From Macrocystis pyrifera (Eukaryota; Sar; Phaeophyceae; Laminariales; Laminariaceae): a DNA stretch of 64,000 bases. This document shows, piece after piece, positions 1-12,059 of the stretch (position 1 is its first letter; the number at the start of each line of letters is the position of its first letter). Where the stretch lies: positions 1,377,001 through 1,441,000 of the forward strand of contig JASSKH010000040.1 of the NCBI GenBank assembly GCA_031763025.1, given 5' to 3'. Under the pieces are notes generated by a model. The model was not told the origin of the DNA. It saw only the letters and a program-made list of their open reading frames with translations, and ran no database searches. The translations under genes were made by a program, and so were the position numbers.

Positions 1-640
1 AACACACCTACTCTTAGGAAACAGCCAGGGCCCCCCATATCCCCCCTTTGGCCAGCTATAACTAGTATCAGTACAGCAGATGGCATGTGCCATACGCCAT
101 ACCAGGTATGTACGTAGTATAGTTTCATATACCTAGGGTGACATGAGTCTCTTGCTGTTGCTTGTGCAATACCTAGCTAACAATACCTGGCACCTCGTGC
201 CTCGTACGGCGCGGAACTGGCTGTCGTCCTGGTTAGTGGTATCATGTACCAGGTATACCCTGACTGAGTTTCGTTTCGTTTTGTTTTGTTTTGTTTTGTT
301 TTCCTCGCACATAGTATCAAATACCTGGTTTAAATAACAGCTCCTGTCTCATCTGACACCTCTTTCGTATCCGCGGGCTAGACTATGGCAGTGAGATCAG
401 TCTAGGCTACCAGGTTTGTACGAGTATACCATGTACTGGTACTGCTGTACAGTACAGCATGATGAATAGAGAACACCGCCGCCACCATTACCACCCGTAC
501 GAAAATCAGATTAATGTGTGTAGGGTGGTAAGGGTGTGTGCTCGTACGTTGGGATCTGGTGATCAGTGCTGGCGATCGAAAAACAAATATACTGCTGTGG
601 TTGGCTTTGCGTAGGCGGCTGATGATTTGCTTCATTCATG
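1..640. other. intergenic or upstream intronic DNA, no gene seen
   Basis: Only short open frames without recognisable motifs occur here. The stretch has a short TTTTG repeat near 276-300 and several copies of the near-palindromic word TACCAGGTA or TACCTGGTA (for example near 101 and 410), a word that recurs throughout the window. Nothing supports a coding or RNA gene. Confidence 0.5.
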
Positions 641-1512
641 AAAATAACCAGGGCTTTTCGCGGGTCATGACCCGACCCGCGGGTCGGGTCACACGGGTGT
701 TCAACATGTCACGGGTCGGGTCGGGTCGGGTCATGAAGTGTTCAAAATCTCACGGGTCGGGTCGGGTCGGGTCAAGAGGTTTTAAAATCTCACGGGTCGG
801 GTCAGGTCGGGTCAAGAGTTTTTCAAATCTCACAGGTCGGGTCGGGTCAAGAGGTGATGAAAAGCTCACGGGTCGGGTCAGGTCATGACCCGCGAGAAAC
901 GAGTCACTCGCGGGTCGGGCCAGCGTGACCGGCGAGTCCTTTTCTGCTGACCCGCGTGTCGGACCCGCGCATCCGGCCTGCGGATCCGACACTCAAAACT
1001 CTTCCCACTCTCTTACCCAAAAGCTTTTCTCGTACAAATACTCAATAATACTTACTCCTTTGGTATATTATTCAAACACTAAAACACTTCCAAATCCATA
1101 TACGCATGCCCGCATCCATTTATTCCCACTACAGCCAGGCCACATGTCGCTTGTGGGCACAAAAATGAATAATAAAATGTTTTTGAAGTGTCGACCCACG
1201 GGCCGGATCCGCAGGTCAGACCTGCGGGTCAAGATAAATAGTCTCGCGGGTCAAGGTGACCCGACCCGCATGAAACCCGTGTCTCACGGGTCAATCCGAA
1301 GGTGGCGGGTCGGGTCGGGTCGAGTCAGGAGGTTTTAAAATCTCGCGGATCGGGTCGGGTCGGGTCAACAACTTTTTAAATCTCGCGGGTCGGGTCGGGT
1401 CGGGTCAAGAGGCTTTCAAAATTTCGCGGGTCGGGTCGGGTCAGACTGACCCGACCCGACCCGACCCGACCCGTGAGATTTGACCTGACCCACGAAAAGC
1501 CCTGAAAATAAC
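641..1512. mobile_element. hAT-like non-autonomous DNA transposon (MITE) with 8-bp target duplication
   Basis: The element runs from 649 to 1504. It starts CAGGGCTTTTCGCGGGTCA and ends with the inverted counterpart (TGACCCACGAAAAGCCCTG, with one or two mismatches). It is flanked by a perfect 8-bp direct repeat AAAATAAC at 641-648 and 1505-1512, the target-duplication length typical of hAT transposons. Both subterminal zones are arrays of CGGGT units (about 664-920 and 1195-1480), alternating with short AT-rich spacers such as TTTTAAAATCTCA. A unique core lies between about 985 and 1190. No transposase frame is present; the open frames across it are by-products of the CGGGT array. Confidence 0.85.
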
Positions 1513-1933
1513 AAAATAACTTTGTTGCGTACGTATGACATGCATGATACGTACCTGGTACGAATCATATTTGTACGTACCTGGCTAATCCCTTTGGGAC
1601 CTCGACATAGCGACCAAAAAAATGATAGCTTTAGTGCTATCAACCGTGTAGGAGCTATAGAGCGGAGCCAGCTTTCACACGTACGGGCAGGATCATGTTG
1701 CCCCCATGCCGTACGACTCCTGGCATTGTAACTCGAACGTATTTTTTTTAACACCGCCCAATCACGCAGTTGCCGTCGCTGAAATTGTACATATTTATCG
1801 TCATTTTCCCCCGCTGAAGCCTCCAGAGGGTTCATGCGTCTTCCGGGGGAACATACATATTTTGGGTTCGACATGATTCCCCCGAAAAGCTTATGTTTTC
1901 GCGCTACCACCTTCTGTTTTCGCTCAACCGCAG

Positions 1934-4900
1934 GAATCATCTTCAAAGTCTGGGACAGCGGCAGTCGGGACAGCAGCAGTCGGAGCGACTGTTGAGCGGT
2001 GCCCGGCGGAGAATCTCGGCAATGAAGATTTGAACGAAGCCTGGCTTTGCCCCATCTGCTGCAGCTGGTTCGACATGCCAGTAGCGCCTCCCTGTCGGCA
2101 CTCGTTCTGCGCTGAGGTATATACATACATACATAGATATACTTACTTAGATCTCGATCTCTGAGCGTGCTCGGTTGGTACATCCCTGGCCTCTCAGAGC
2201 TCCCACTTGGGAATCGCCTCCGTTTATTACTTGCCGGACCGTTCCAGCGAGTCTTTGTTTTCTCCATTTCTCGTCGTACTTTCAGTCCTTCTTCCCTTTT
2301 TTCTTCTTTCGTTTCGTGTGCGTGCGTGTACTCCGAGCACGGTTGCGCGGGCGAACCCGGCACCGTCGCGGGTGTCAGCGGATGCTGGCGAGTAGAGGGG
2401 GAGTTGCAATGAGCGCGGTCGCCGCTTTCGTGCCTAGGCGTCGCGTGTGCCTCGAGACACGAAGGATGCATCAATAGGCTCTGTCTGGACCCCATTTATG
2501 ATTTTGGATAGAGTACGTACGAGTATTTAAGGGTTGTTCGAGATTGTAAGATAATACCCAAGCGGTGCTTATTTTCGCGACCGGGCTGAGAGTCACAAGA
2601 GGGAGGTACCCCGAATGAGCACCAACACTGTCGAGCTTGCGTCGAGGTCCACGGTGAGCACCGGGCTTCACGCGAGGCGGGCGACGGGGCTCACTGTGGA
2701 AGAGAGGGAGGGAAGCTTTACCCGGACTGAATCGGTGGCGAGATGGTCGCGAGAGGGGCGGGCGGCGTACGAGGCTGAGAGAGAAGCTCTGCTGTAAGAT
2801 TTTTTCTTTTTTTCTTTTTCTTTTTTTGACTGGTGTAAGGTGTTCCACTCAGGTAATAAATTATTACACGAAAGGGGACGGGGGGTTTTTTTCTTTTAGA
2901 AATTTTCGGTTTCATTTTCGTTGTTTTTGCTGTGTTTTGCTGTGCCGTTCTGTCCTTTATCGTTCATACCTACGAGTACACAGACACAGAGCATATCAAA
3001 AGAAGAAAATAAGTACCCTACCTGGGGTATGTACGTATGTACGACGTGTGAGCGAGCGTAGCGGAAAACCGCCCGCGACGCGAAGCATATGTGGCGTCCG
3101 AGCTGTTTTCTCCTGAAGCATGGCGGCGGGACTCTTGGCCATATCAAGTCGCCAGTTTGCAGCTAACTACAGGGGCCATAAAAAAACAATATTCAATCAT
3201 GGACCTCTGTCCGCTTCGCATAATTTGATGTTTCCTTCCTGAGCGAGCGTAGCGGGTGGCGTAGGCCGCCCGCGGAGCGAAGCGCCTTGTACATACATAC
3301 ATACATACATACATACATACATACATACATACATACATACATACATACATACATACATACATACATACATACATACATACATACATACATACATACAGAG
3401 TAAGTAAGTAAAAACGATAGTCTACGATGGAGCTCTGTTATTGTTGCGAGCGAATGTGAGTTTCGAATCGTGATAGCGCCTTTTTCGTGAGGGGCCCATT
3501 TTGAACTTTTGAAACGCCCGCCGCCTGACGGGTCTCAAAACTATTGTAGGGCGTTTACCAATCCCAGAATTGGTTTCTTGTGCCCCCGGTTTTTTCAAGA
3601 CTGGCCGTCAAGAAAGCAGCACAACAGGAGAGCAGCCACCCCACGCAACCAGCGTCGGCCGAAGCAGGATGGAAGAGGGGTCGACTACGGACCAAGGCTA
3701 CACGCGAAACCTTGTGGTGGTAATGGTGATAGTGTTGACGGCGCTTTTTTTTTTTCAGAGACCCGTTGTGAGCTTTTCGTATCACCCGCCGCGGTCGTAA
3801 CGGATCTCAAAACTACGGCAAGGCGTTTACCAATTCCAAAAAATGGGTTCTTATGTTCCCGTTTTTTTTCCAGACTTAACAGTCAAGAAAGCAGCACAAC
3901 GGCAGCACACCCACGCCACGCACCCAGCGTCGGCCATACTAAGATAGGGCAGGGGTCGACTACGGAGCGAAGCTTGACGCGAAGCCTGGTGGTGGTGGTG
4001 GTGGTCGCGGTGGTGTGATCGTGTGGTACGCCTCTTTTGGCCTTTTCTGTTCCTATGCTGTGCACAGAAGCAGCACAACAGCGCTGACTGGCCGAGGGGA
4101 GTGATAGCACCAGCCAGCGACAAGACGAAAGAGGAAGGGAGAGGTTTCGACTGCGGAGCGGGGCTAGGCGCGAAGCCTGTGGTGGTGGTGATGACGGTGG
4201 TGGTCGTCGTCCTCGTGCCTCACGCCACGTACCCACGCGTACTTGTATGATACGATGATGGTTTTTCCCTGGATCCTGACTTTTGATGTTTTGCTTCCGT
4301 ATGTCGAGTATCTGCTTCTTGATGTTGGACAAGAGACAACCAACAACAATTATTATGTGCTGTCTGCTGTCCACCATCCAGCAACGCGCACAAGTTGACA
4401 ACAGTTACAAAGATCATGCCTCGCGAGTTCCTAGCGACAGCTGCACGATCCTACACTCCGAATATCACTTACTGCTATACCAGATAGTCTACGATCGAGC
4501 TCTATCATACCCATGGATACAACAGCACTCCGCTAACAGCAGTATCGCTTACTGGTACCGGTAGTCAAGAGTATGAATGCAGCGCGCGTACAGATAATTC
4601 TCATATAGTATTACAAATACATAGAGCTGTATCAGTATAGTATTCTGCTCGGAGACCGTTGCAATGATCGATAGACTGCTGGACTTTTCATGTACTTCTG
4701 CTGTCCTGTGTGCAGGGCTTGTACTTGTGTCATACAGCAGTATACCTGGTAGTCTGTAGATGCAAGTCACGGCAGTTCCTTTTGTCGGTCTGTATCCTGG
4801 ATATCTTATGCCTTAGTCGTGGGACTACTACTAATACTAATATTTATAGTACATGCAGTACGAGGTACAGGATGATAAGCTGTGCCGCTGCTGGAGGCTG

Positions 4901-7900
4901 CATACTTGACCGCCTCATCAACCTCTTCCGCCCGTTACACCTAATATTCAAGGGATTTGAGCACGCAGGATTGTGTAAGAGTGCCTTTCGATGACTTCCA
5001 CTATTACTGCGTGCTCGCATACAGTATACGTACACACTACTACCTTGTTATTAGGCACTCATTGGTTGTGTCTTGTTTGTATGCGCCAATCGAAAGTACC
5101 AGTATTCTGCAATATGCATTAGACTAAGTATGTTCTCATCGGAACCATCGCCGTCAAACGTACCGCACATTTTCCGTCTGCCCACCTGAACGTGCTCGCC
5201 TCTTGGCAGTGCTTGAAGTCGGTCGTACGGGCTGCTGCCAACCAACAACCCAGGAATGGGACGCGACCTGGGCCCGTGCGACCTGCCTGTCCCCTGTGTA
5301 GGTGAGTTTGAGTTGTGTACCGGGATTTGCTGTAGACAGAGTACGGTAGCTTCTCGAAGACCAATTCATGTTTCGTCGACAGCGACCGCGGTAGAGAGGG
5401 ATCTTGCGGCTGTGTTCACATCAGGGCAATCTACGCCTTGTGCGAGACGGGACATTCTCACCAACCGCTCCCGTTTCGTTACCTGCCACCGTTTGCTGAT
5501 GGTTTACGCACCCACATCCCTGGCCTGCACGGAGGGGCGTGTATGATGTAATACGCGTTCGTGATGTACTTCCCGCACACCGGACCGTCCTTTTACCGCC
5601 CGCTCCTTGTCCAGGGAACCCTTCAGCCCTGAAACAGTGTCACCCAACTCACGGATTTTTCAAGAAATGATGGGAGCTACGGTGAGTTTTGCTCGCTGAT
5701 ATACGGGCCAGGCATGCTCTTCTGGCTGAATTGTGTGAAAAATTCGACACGACCTGCAGTCGATACTACTGTACATGCATCCGTATGCAGTCGATGTTCG
5801 TCTTTTCGCGGCGAAGCTGGTAGCGTCTTGCCACTCGCGTCCTTGTGCCTTCTGAAATCGTTTTCATATGCTATCACGAGTGGATGGTGACATGATTGCC
5901 GGTACATTCCACGGGTGACGGGTTCCTCTCCTCGACTACCCCTTTTTGCTAACTATCGATGCTGCCATTGTTGTGGTGCCAATGCGTTGCTTTTAGGTGG
6001 CATGTGGGAACGGAGATTGCACCGCGCAGTTCTGCCCTCTCCGTTGGAAGCACCACCAGGTGTGTTTTGCGTTTGTATGGCACTGTCGTCTTGCTGCTTG
6101 CGACTGGAAGGCCGATAGTCAACGGCGTTGCCTCCAAATAAACCAGTGCCAGCTACTGCTGTTCATACTCCCAAATAGCGACGTCTTAACTTTATTGTCC
6201 TAGGGCTGTGAATCGGAGCCGACTCGTCCGATTCAATACTTCGATGTAACCCACATTGGAATGGAAAAGTCATACGATTATTTTGCGATTTATTCGTAAC
6301 GTGTTTTACGGGCTGTATTGGCCCCCTCACGAGCCCGGGCGGGGTGAGTGAGGCTCGCTTTGCTCGTTCGTTTTCCCTCGAAGTTCAGGCGAGCATTTTT
6401 TTTTTTTTTTCGATTCGTTGGCTTCGCCGAAAACGTTTTTTTTTTTCCGTTGAACTTTCGCTCCGATTGGCAGCCCTACAGTAGGCAGTAGCTCTTCTCG
6501 CTGTTGGGAGTGACTCTTCGATTTCTCCTCGATTAGGCTTTATTCTCATTGTGCCCTCTTGTGGCCACTAGTTCTACGTAGTAGAAGTGTAGGGGTTCGA
6601 CGAGACGTGACTGATACGAAGATCAACACACACTACTGTTCGTTCTTGGGTGAAAGTAGTTCGCACGATCACGCTCCTCAAGGCTCGACCCTCAACCGCG
6701 TCGCTGCTGCGACCTCATTTTGAGCATTTCCGCCAGTTGTTGCGGTGCGTCTGTTAGGCCGTGAACCGCTCGCTTTTGCGCAAAGTAGGCTTTCCACACG
6801 CCGGCAGCGTTCTTGAGAACCCACACAGACACACCTACCCACCCAACTACAATACCATCGTGTTGTTCGTGCCTTCCAGGAGGAGTGTCCTGCTGCAATA
6901 GTGCCATGCGTACACCAGACGGCGGGGTGCACATGGAAATGTGCTCGACGAGATCTACCGGATCATCTGGAAGGCTGCCCATACGAGAAAATCAAAGGGT
7001 TGATTCCTCGTGTATCAGCCTCTCTCAAGCAAATACACACGCAGGTGCCCAAGGCCAGGCCAGCCGTTTGCATGCATGTGGTCGGTTTTGTGCCGATGCT
7101 CTGCTGTCTACTCGCTAGCAAAAGGCCATTACCCTACTATGCTCGCAGCGATGGGTGTGTTGGTTTGCAGCGAAACCGAAGTTCTTGTCGGGCGCTCACT
7201 GCTCCGTATATACCACATGGCTAGGTAGTGTCTTCGACCCGACTGGAAGGTTGTCTGCGGTCGGAGTGATCTCGTTGTGCGGCGTTCCCCGATCAACGTT
7301 TTTATTTCTTGTTTATAGGTGCACCAGCTAGAGGCCCGTGTGATGGCGCAAAACGCCGCCATGGCAAACACTAGAGCGTTCGTCATGAGTATGCACCAAC
7401 GAGAGACGCCCGGAGCCTTATTCCCGGCGATGTACGCCTTACTGTGGAGACCGCGAGACTGGCGGCGCTATTCCTGCCCGAATCCGGTACGAGGGGAGGG
7501 CGAGGGGGGTCTGCTTTCCGTGTTGAGAAGGCACTTGGGAGGAAATTTTAGAACACCCAATCGTTGATGTTGTATGTTTTTCGAGCGCATTCATGCAACT
7601 CCAGGACTTGTGGGCGCAGCCCCGCGTGCCCCGCGAAACGCACCTGGTACTGCTGTAGGTCGCTTACACAGTCGTTCAAAGTATATGTTGGAACATGACC
7701 GCTGTGCACTCCACCTGGTGCCTGCTGCGCTTGTTTCTGTGCCCGTTTGAAAATAGGGCGATGTTTTGTCGAAGTCGACGCTCATCTGCCTCGCGCCCAT
7801 CGCGTTCCTCGCCCTGTGGGGGTCGGGAATGTTCGGTGGCGGAAGCGGCCTGTCAGAGAACCAGCGGGTGGTGTGTCTCATGGCCGTCGCGACGCTGGCG

Positions 7901-9629
7901 TTCTTGACGTTCCTGGAGTACGACAACAGCTCGCCATGGCACGAGCTGCAGCATCCTCGCCTACTGAAAGGCTTGCGGGTAGGCCCGATCCTAGCGGAGG
8001 GTTCAGCGATGTTGGTGGTGTACTGCGCCATCAGCGGTTTACCGGCGAGGGATCAATTTCCTGCTCTTGCGTTACTTCTTGCCCCTCTTGCGTACCCGAC
8101 GGTCATGCAAGGTTTTCACCGTTTCCAGGTGCGAGCAAAGGGCGTCACTCAATTCCGGTCTTGGGTATGCGTAGCCTCTCGTCCTTTGTGTGTTTTGTTG
8201 TGTGTGTTTGCGGGTCCCAAGAGACAGCGGGAAGACTGGGCTCAACTTCGTAGGAGGGTGATGATTGCTTTGTTTTCTATGTATCACCCTCCGGCACAAC
8301 GAGCATGACGCCTCAGCGTTGTTTTGGCACAGGCCACTGCCGCAACATCAACGAGAGCTTCGCGACGTCCTTGCCTGCCAATTGCAGATCAAGCTCAAGA
8401 ACGCTCAGATTCAGGGGCAGATAGCACAAGCACGGCACCCCGTGCCCCAGAGAGAACAACGCAAGCCTTCGCCTGTCAAGATGCGCGGCGCTGTGGTGAA
8501 CGGAGTTATCCAAGCGGCAGCGATGCTCGTCTTGGGCCACCAAGCTGTGCTTGCGAGCCTGGCCTTGGCCATGCTTAGTGTCTGTATCGCCTCCGCTGTG
8601 CTGGGTGCGGGGGGGCCGTAAACGCGTCATTCGAGCGCATATGGTGAGAATTCGGTCGTTGAGCCCCCTCTACGTCGGCTGTCTCGCTTGTACACATCCC
8701 TGCGTTGTGCGCTGTTGCTCTAATCGTTTTTACCCTGGCTGACTTTGCTGTTAGTTCTATAATAGCTCTCTTGTGTATTGTCTTGTTGCCGGCTCGTGAT
8801 CCAAGGGTGATGATAAGCGCCGGCCTCTGTGTGGAAGACAAGGAGCACCTGCATCAGCTACACCAGAGAAAATTTCGGACGATGAAGGCGCCATTTCGAA
8901 ACGTGACCGACCGACGGGCTAGGGGCGCCATCGCAGCGGCGTGCTTGGCCCTGTTCTGCATCATCGCGTCGGCTTTTCGGTAAGCATCAGTGTTTCTCGT
9001 TTGTAGGAATTATCGTCGTGACCGATGCTGCATTGAATAATATATCCGAAATCCGGATAATTGCGTTGCAAGAAAGCGCCTTCGGTGTGAGCGTGCAAGC
9101 CTGCTCCAAAAATGTACAGAAAACAATTGCATAATTCAATATTTTGACTTGCCGAAATCCGGAACGTGCGAGGGAAACGACGCTCGTTGGAAATCACCTT
9201 TTCCGCCTCCTAAAGTGTGGTACAGCTCCGCTCGGGATGATGCTGTGCTTGCACAATGCACTCCTGTTTTTTAATGGGGTTGAGTTCGCGAACAGGAATC
9301 TGGCCAGATTACAAATTATACCACGGTGTGAACCCATCAACACCCGCAACGTCCATGCCGTTGACATCGTGCCGCGTTGACGCAGAGATAGCGTGGACAC
9401 GATTGTTTGCGGCTTGATCCTCACTTCGGTTTTGGACAGCGCTCACATTTTCTGGGAGGTGCAAGTGGGTCGGTGGGTGATGACTTCTCTCGTGCAAACG
9501 AGCAACCTGCTCAACAATGGCCCTGCCCGCGCAAGGTACCCGGGCCTCGACCTCCTCCGATCACGCTCGTTGCTTCTATGGGTGTTGATTGGGTCCGTGC
9601 ATTTCGTTTTGATCGTTGTGAGGTCGTGA
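1934..9629 (+). CDS. RING finger / TRAF-type zinc finger protein with C-terminal membrane segments (multi-exon; first exon and end not fixed)
   Basis: Exons recognised: 1934-2116, 5210-5301, 5997-6059, 6880-7044, 7319-7486, probably 7605-7646, then 7757-8128; later membrane exons are listed separately. The first two encode a C3HC4 RING split by a 3-kb intron: CPIC, then CRHSFC at the end of the first exon, and C...CPLC in the second. The 5997 and 6880 exons give a TRAF-type zinc finger (CGNGDC, then VPC, GCTWKC, HLEGCPYE). The 7319 exon is helical and coiled-coil-like, and 7757-8128 carries about four hydrophobic segments. Most joins are phase 0 and compatible; the 5301/5997 join is not (phase 2 to 0), so a small exon is probably missed. 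RING plus TRAF zinc fingers usually mark E3 ubiquitin ligases; the membrane tail would place it on a membrane. I saw no start codon upstream of 1934. Treating everything as one gene is inference. Confidence 0.65.
2141..3290. repeat. 1.1-kb dispersed repeat, copy 1 (in intron 1 of the RING/TRAF gene)
   Basis: This segment is strongly similar, in the same orientation, to 12060-13090. Shared landmarks include GTGCTCGGTTGGTACATCCC near the left end, GCGCGTACGAGGCTGAGAGAGAAG-type sequence near 2765, and a right end made of a palindromic GC hairpin (GCGAGCGTAGCGGG...CCCGCGGAGCGAAGCG). A shorter related hairpin lies near 3048. No inverted terminal repeats or protein domain were found, so the class is unknown; a non-autonomous element is likely. 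Confidence 0.75.
3291..3396. repeat. (CATA)n microsatellite
   Basis: An uninterrupted ACATACAT array of about 26 units immediately follows the GC hairpin of the dispersed repeat. The long open frames encoding Met-Tyr-Val-Cys on the other strand come from the array and are not genes. Confidence 0.97.
3525..4240. repeat. degenerate tandem repeat, three units of roughly 200-270 bp
   Basis: Unit 1 (about 3530-3795) and unit 2 (about 3796-4015) share in the same order GGATCTCAAAACTA, GGCGTTTACCAATTCC, GTCAAGAAAGCAGCACAAC, CCAGCGTCGGCC, GGGTCGACTACGGA and a GTGGTGGTGG tail. A third partial unit (about 4060-4235) keeps the AGCAGCACAAC, TCGACTGCGGAGCG and GTGGTGGTGGT parts. The units contain no conserved reading frame. 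Confidence 0.8.
4241..5209. other. intron of the RING/TRAF gene, no other gene seen
   Basis: No homologous frame is present. The stretch contains short copies of the TACTGCTGTA and TACCTGGTA words seen across the window, and ends with a pyrimidine-rich acceptor (CTCTTGGCAG) at 5201-5209. Confidence 0.5.
8333..8622 (+). CDS. probable membrane-protein exon continuing the RING/TRAF gene
   Basis: After an acceptor CAG at 8330-8332, the frame beginning with codon 8334 gives a charged, Gln-rich helix (QIKLKNAQIQGQIAQA) followed by two hydrophobic segments near the end (VIQAAAMLVLGHQAVLASLA and LAMLSVCIASAVLG), then stops at 8622. This frame needs a phase-2 donor, whereas the preceding exon most naturally ends in phase 0 at 8128, so the exact upstream donor is unresolved. 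The exon may instead splice out near 8604. Confidence 0.4.
8705..8983 (+). CDS. hydrophobic exon(s), probably part of the same multi-pass protein
   Basis: The open frame starts with a strongly hydrophobic stretch (ALIVFTLADFAVSSIIALLC), continues with a His/Arg/Lys-rich loop (KEHLHQLHQRKF) and ends in a second hydrophobic segment (AAACLALFCIIASAF). A good donor, CG|GTAAGC, lies at the end (8979 region) in phase 2. It matches the phase of an acceptor at about 9380 that opens another hydrophobic frame (9384-9629: IVCGLILTSVL, LLLWVLIGSVHFVLIVV). I infer a membrane-embedded C-terminal half; no family was recognised. Confidence 0.4.
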   Translation: MCAVALIVFTLADFAVSSIIALLCIVLLPARDPRVMISAGLCVEDKEHLHQLHQRKFRTMKAPFRNVTDRRARGAIAAACLALFCIIASAFR

Positions 9630-11095
9630 TCCCTTCGCACGCTTGGTCGATCGGGTTCCCTCCGTTCGAAATCGAACTGGGTAGAACGAATGACAACGCT
9701 AGGACTATGTGGGCTTCGTTTCCCCAGAAGACAAGTGTTTCCTATATGTATGATTAGCGTCCTTTGGTTGATCTAGGGGGGTCCTCGGCCGCAGATAGTG
9801 TTTGTTGTGGTGCACCTCACTATAGGTGAAGCGAGCAGTATGCCCCGGTTGCGTAGATTACGAGTCGGTGTGTGTGGGTGAGCGTGTGGGTAGAGACATG
9901 CCGCTAAGCTTTATATTGACTTCGTTTTAATGTTGCAGTTACCACCTGGTATGTAGTAAACAACGTTATGCTTCTGTGCGTGCTGCACCTCGCGCCTTTA
10001 CTGCGGTCATGCTTTCAGACAAGAGCGGCAGTAGATTCTCCAGAGGAGGGATGCTCAATGCCAGGTGGCTTGTTCTTTGTGGTCGTGCGAAGTTGTATGT
10101 GTGATGCTTGATGTACGCAGTACTCCTGGCAGCTGCAACTTTACTTGCTGTATTGAATGTTTGTCATCAGCCTCGGGTGATTTTCCTCATGCTATTATGG
10201 TATACTACTGTGCTGTAACAGGAGGTTGCTCTCACAGCGGACTTACCCTCATTTTGCGTCGCTGGAGTCGTGATGTATGATGTGGCGTATTATTTTCGCC
10301 ACAGCGTTCGGTGTACCACGGTGGTGATGTCATGTGGTGACGTGTGCTCGTTCGCAACAATATGCGCATGCTCCATGTTGTACACTCCATCGTCCAATCG
10401 TGAATGCTGCTGCTATCGACACCCTTGCAGAGTCTGCACTGCTGTAAAAATAACGAAATATTGAGTAACGTTTGCCGTCGCCATCGCACGAATGCAGGGG
10501 CCGCATCTCCCTCTCAAATGTGTTGATGGAAAAATAGAATTGACATCCTGCGCGTGAAGTGTATATACCAGGTATCAAATAAGTATCGATCACCTGTTTT
10601 TACATCCACGAGTATCCATCCTCCCTTCGGAAATTTCGAAGTTTCGAATTGTCAAGGGTTTTTTAGATGGTAAAGACGATAGGTACGTAAGAAGTGCAAT
10701 GTGTTTTGACGGTAAATGGTAACAAAAGTTGCTCACGGTAAACGCATTGGTGGTGAATGATAAAAACACAAGTAAGCGGTAGTTTTTCGGCGGTAAAATT
10801 GTCGAGGAGTACCCTGGAAATTTCGTCCTGAATCTTCGGGAAAGTATTTGTTAGAGCAATGAGACCCCAGCCGTTGCTGGGGACTCTCATCGTGGATTAT
10901 GATCCTCCTGCGAGCATCGTGCTGTTATAGATCCCCGTGGGAGGGTACCTGGGTGCAAAAGGCTCAAGTACATGGGATTTCTGGGAATGGCAATGGTCTT
11001 TGTTTGTTGTTCTCTGAGACCCTTTTCTCGCCGATACTGTATGCCTGCGTATCCTGGGTTATAGTCTCCCTGGTGGTATTCATAGGACCCCATTA
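9630..11095. other. intergenic DNA, no gene seen
   Basis: The open frames are short and show no domain. The stretch around 10665-10890 is relatively AT-rich, with repeated CGGTAAA-like words, and 10865-10895 holds a small inverted repeat around GGACTCTCATCG. No RNA gene was recognised. Confidence 0.5.
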
Positions 11096-11321
11096 GTCCC
11101 TCTAGGCAGATTCTTTGTCGCATGTCATATTTTTTTCCCCTCTAGGCAGATGCTTTGGCGCATGTAATACTTTTTGCATTTCTTTTTTTCGTGCTCTTAC
11201 GTTGGATGCTCTCTTCGGCTTGCTGCCTTTCTTCAGCATTGTTATCGTCTCCTTTTTGGTTCTCATAATCTGCTTTCTGTTGGCTGCTGGTTTTTAACCG
11301 GCTTTTGCCTTATAAGTTATA

Positions 11322-11480
11322 AGAGGTGTGGGAGTGGGTTGTGAAGCGCCGCATCTTCAATCCAATTTGCGGATGGATTTGTACCTTCCTGATTCTCTGT
11401 GAATCTGCACATACAGCCCTTCAAGGTGGGCTTGTATCATGGTATCCCGGTTTCCCCCCTATTGGTGTGGAGGCGGTACT
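11322..11480. repeat. repeat related to the sequence 3' of the gypsy element (possible LTR fragment)
   Basis: The start AGAGGTGTGGGAGTGGGTT is shared with 35334-35352. It is followed in both places by a GCCGCATCTTC word and, about 75 bp later, by TCTGCA(C/T)ATAC and GTGGGCT words. At 35.3 kb it lies just downstream of the gypsy coding region, so a shared 3' end or LTR piece is plausible. No matching 5' LTR was found, so this is inference. Confidence 0.45.
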
Positions 11481-12059
11481 ATTTATCATTCCTCTTGCAA
11501 GACGAATACTTGCCCTCTCGCTCAGAAGCTCTGGAGAAGCAAGAAACCGCTATTAATAAGATGAACCCAACACGTGTGTGGTCGAGAGTAACCAGAGCGA
11601 ACCCGCACAGTAGTCGGGCTTGCCCCATACTGCCTAATATAGTGTCGATGCAGTATATAGTATAATTAAGCTGGCAGGGTGGGATGGTCCACTTTGTTTG
11701 TCCCTTTTTCATTTTCCGAGGCTTTGCTCGCCGTGGCGTCGCTGAAGCTCTGTGGACACTGGAACATTGACGTGATACCAGAACTGTCTGTGGAACTTGT
11801 AAGACCATTTGTTTTTTTTCCATTTCGTCGTGTCGACTCTGTGACCCGATAAACGCTGAAATGAAAATTTCGGAGATCGTTTCATAAACGAGAGATACTC
11901 GGCATCTGAAACCTCCATCTTCTTTCGCTGGCGAACCACACTATTAGACTAGGTATATTACTGCTGTGCTTGGAATCAGAGTTGTTTTTTTTTGTGTGTG
12001 GGAAAAACCACACATACGCCGTACGGGTAAAAAATAAAACCCCTACTCGTGTATTAGAA
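11481..12059. other. intergenic DNA, no gene seen
   Basis: There are several short frames but no recognisable motif. An AT-rich stretch and a T/G run occur around 11985-12005. Confidence 0.4.

Noticed and set aside
1416..2495. 359-residue minus-strand open frame
   Set aside because: It runs across the CGGGT array end, antisense to the RING exon and into the dispersed repeat. Its composition follows the underlying repeats and no domain is present.
3144..3394. Met-Tyr-Val-Cys repeat open frames
   Set aside because: They are direct translations of the (CATA)n microsatellite.
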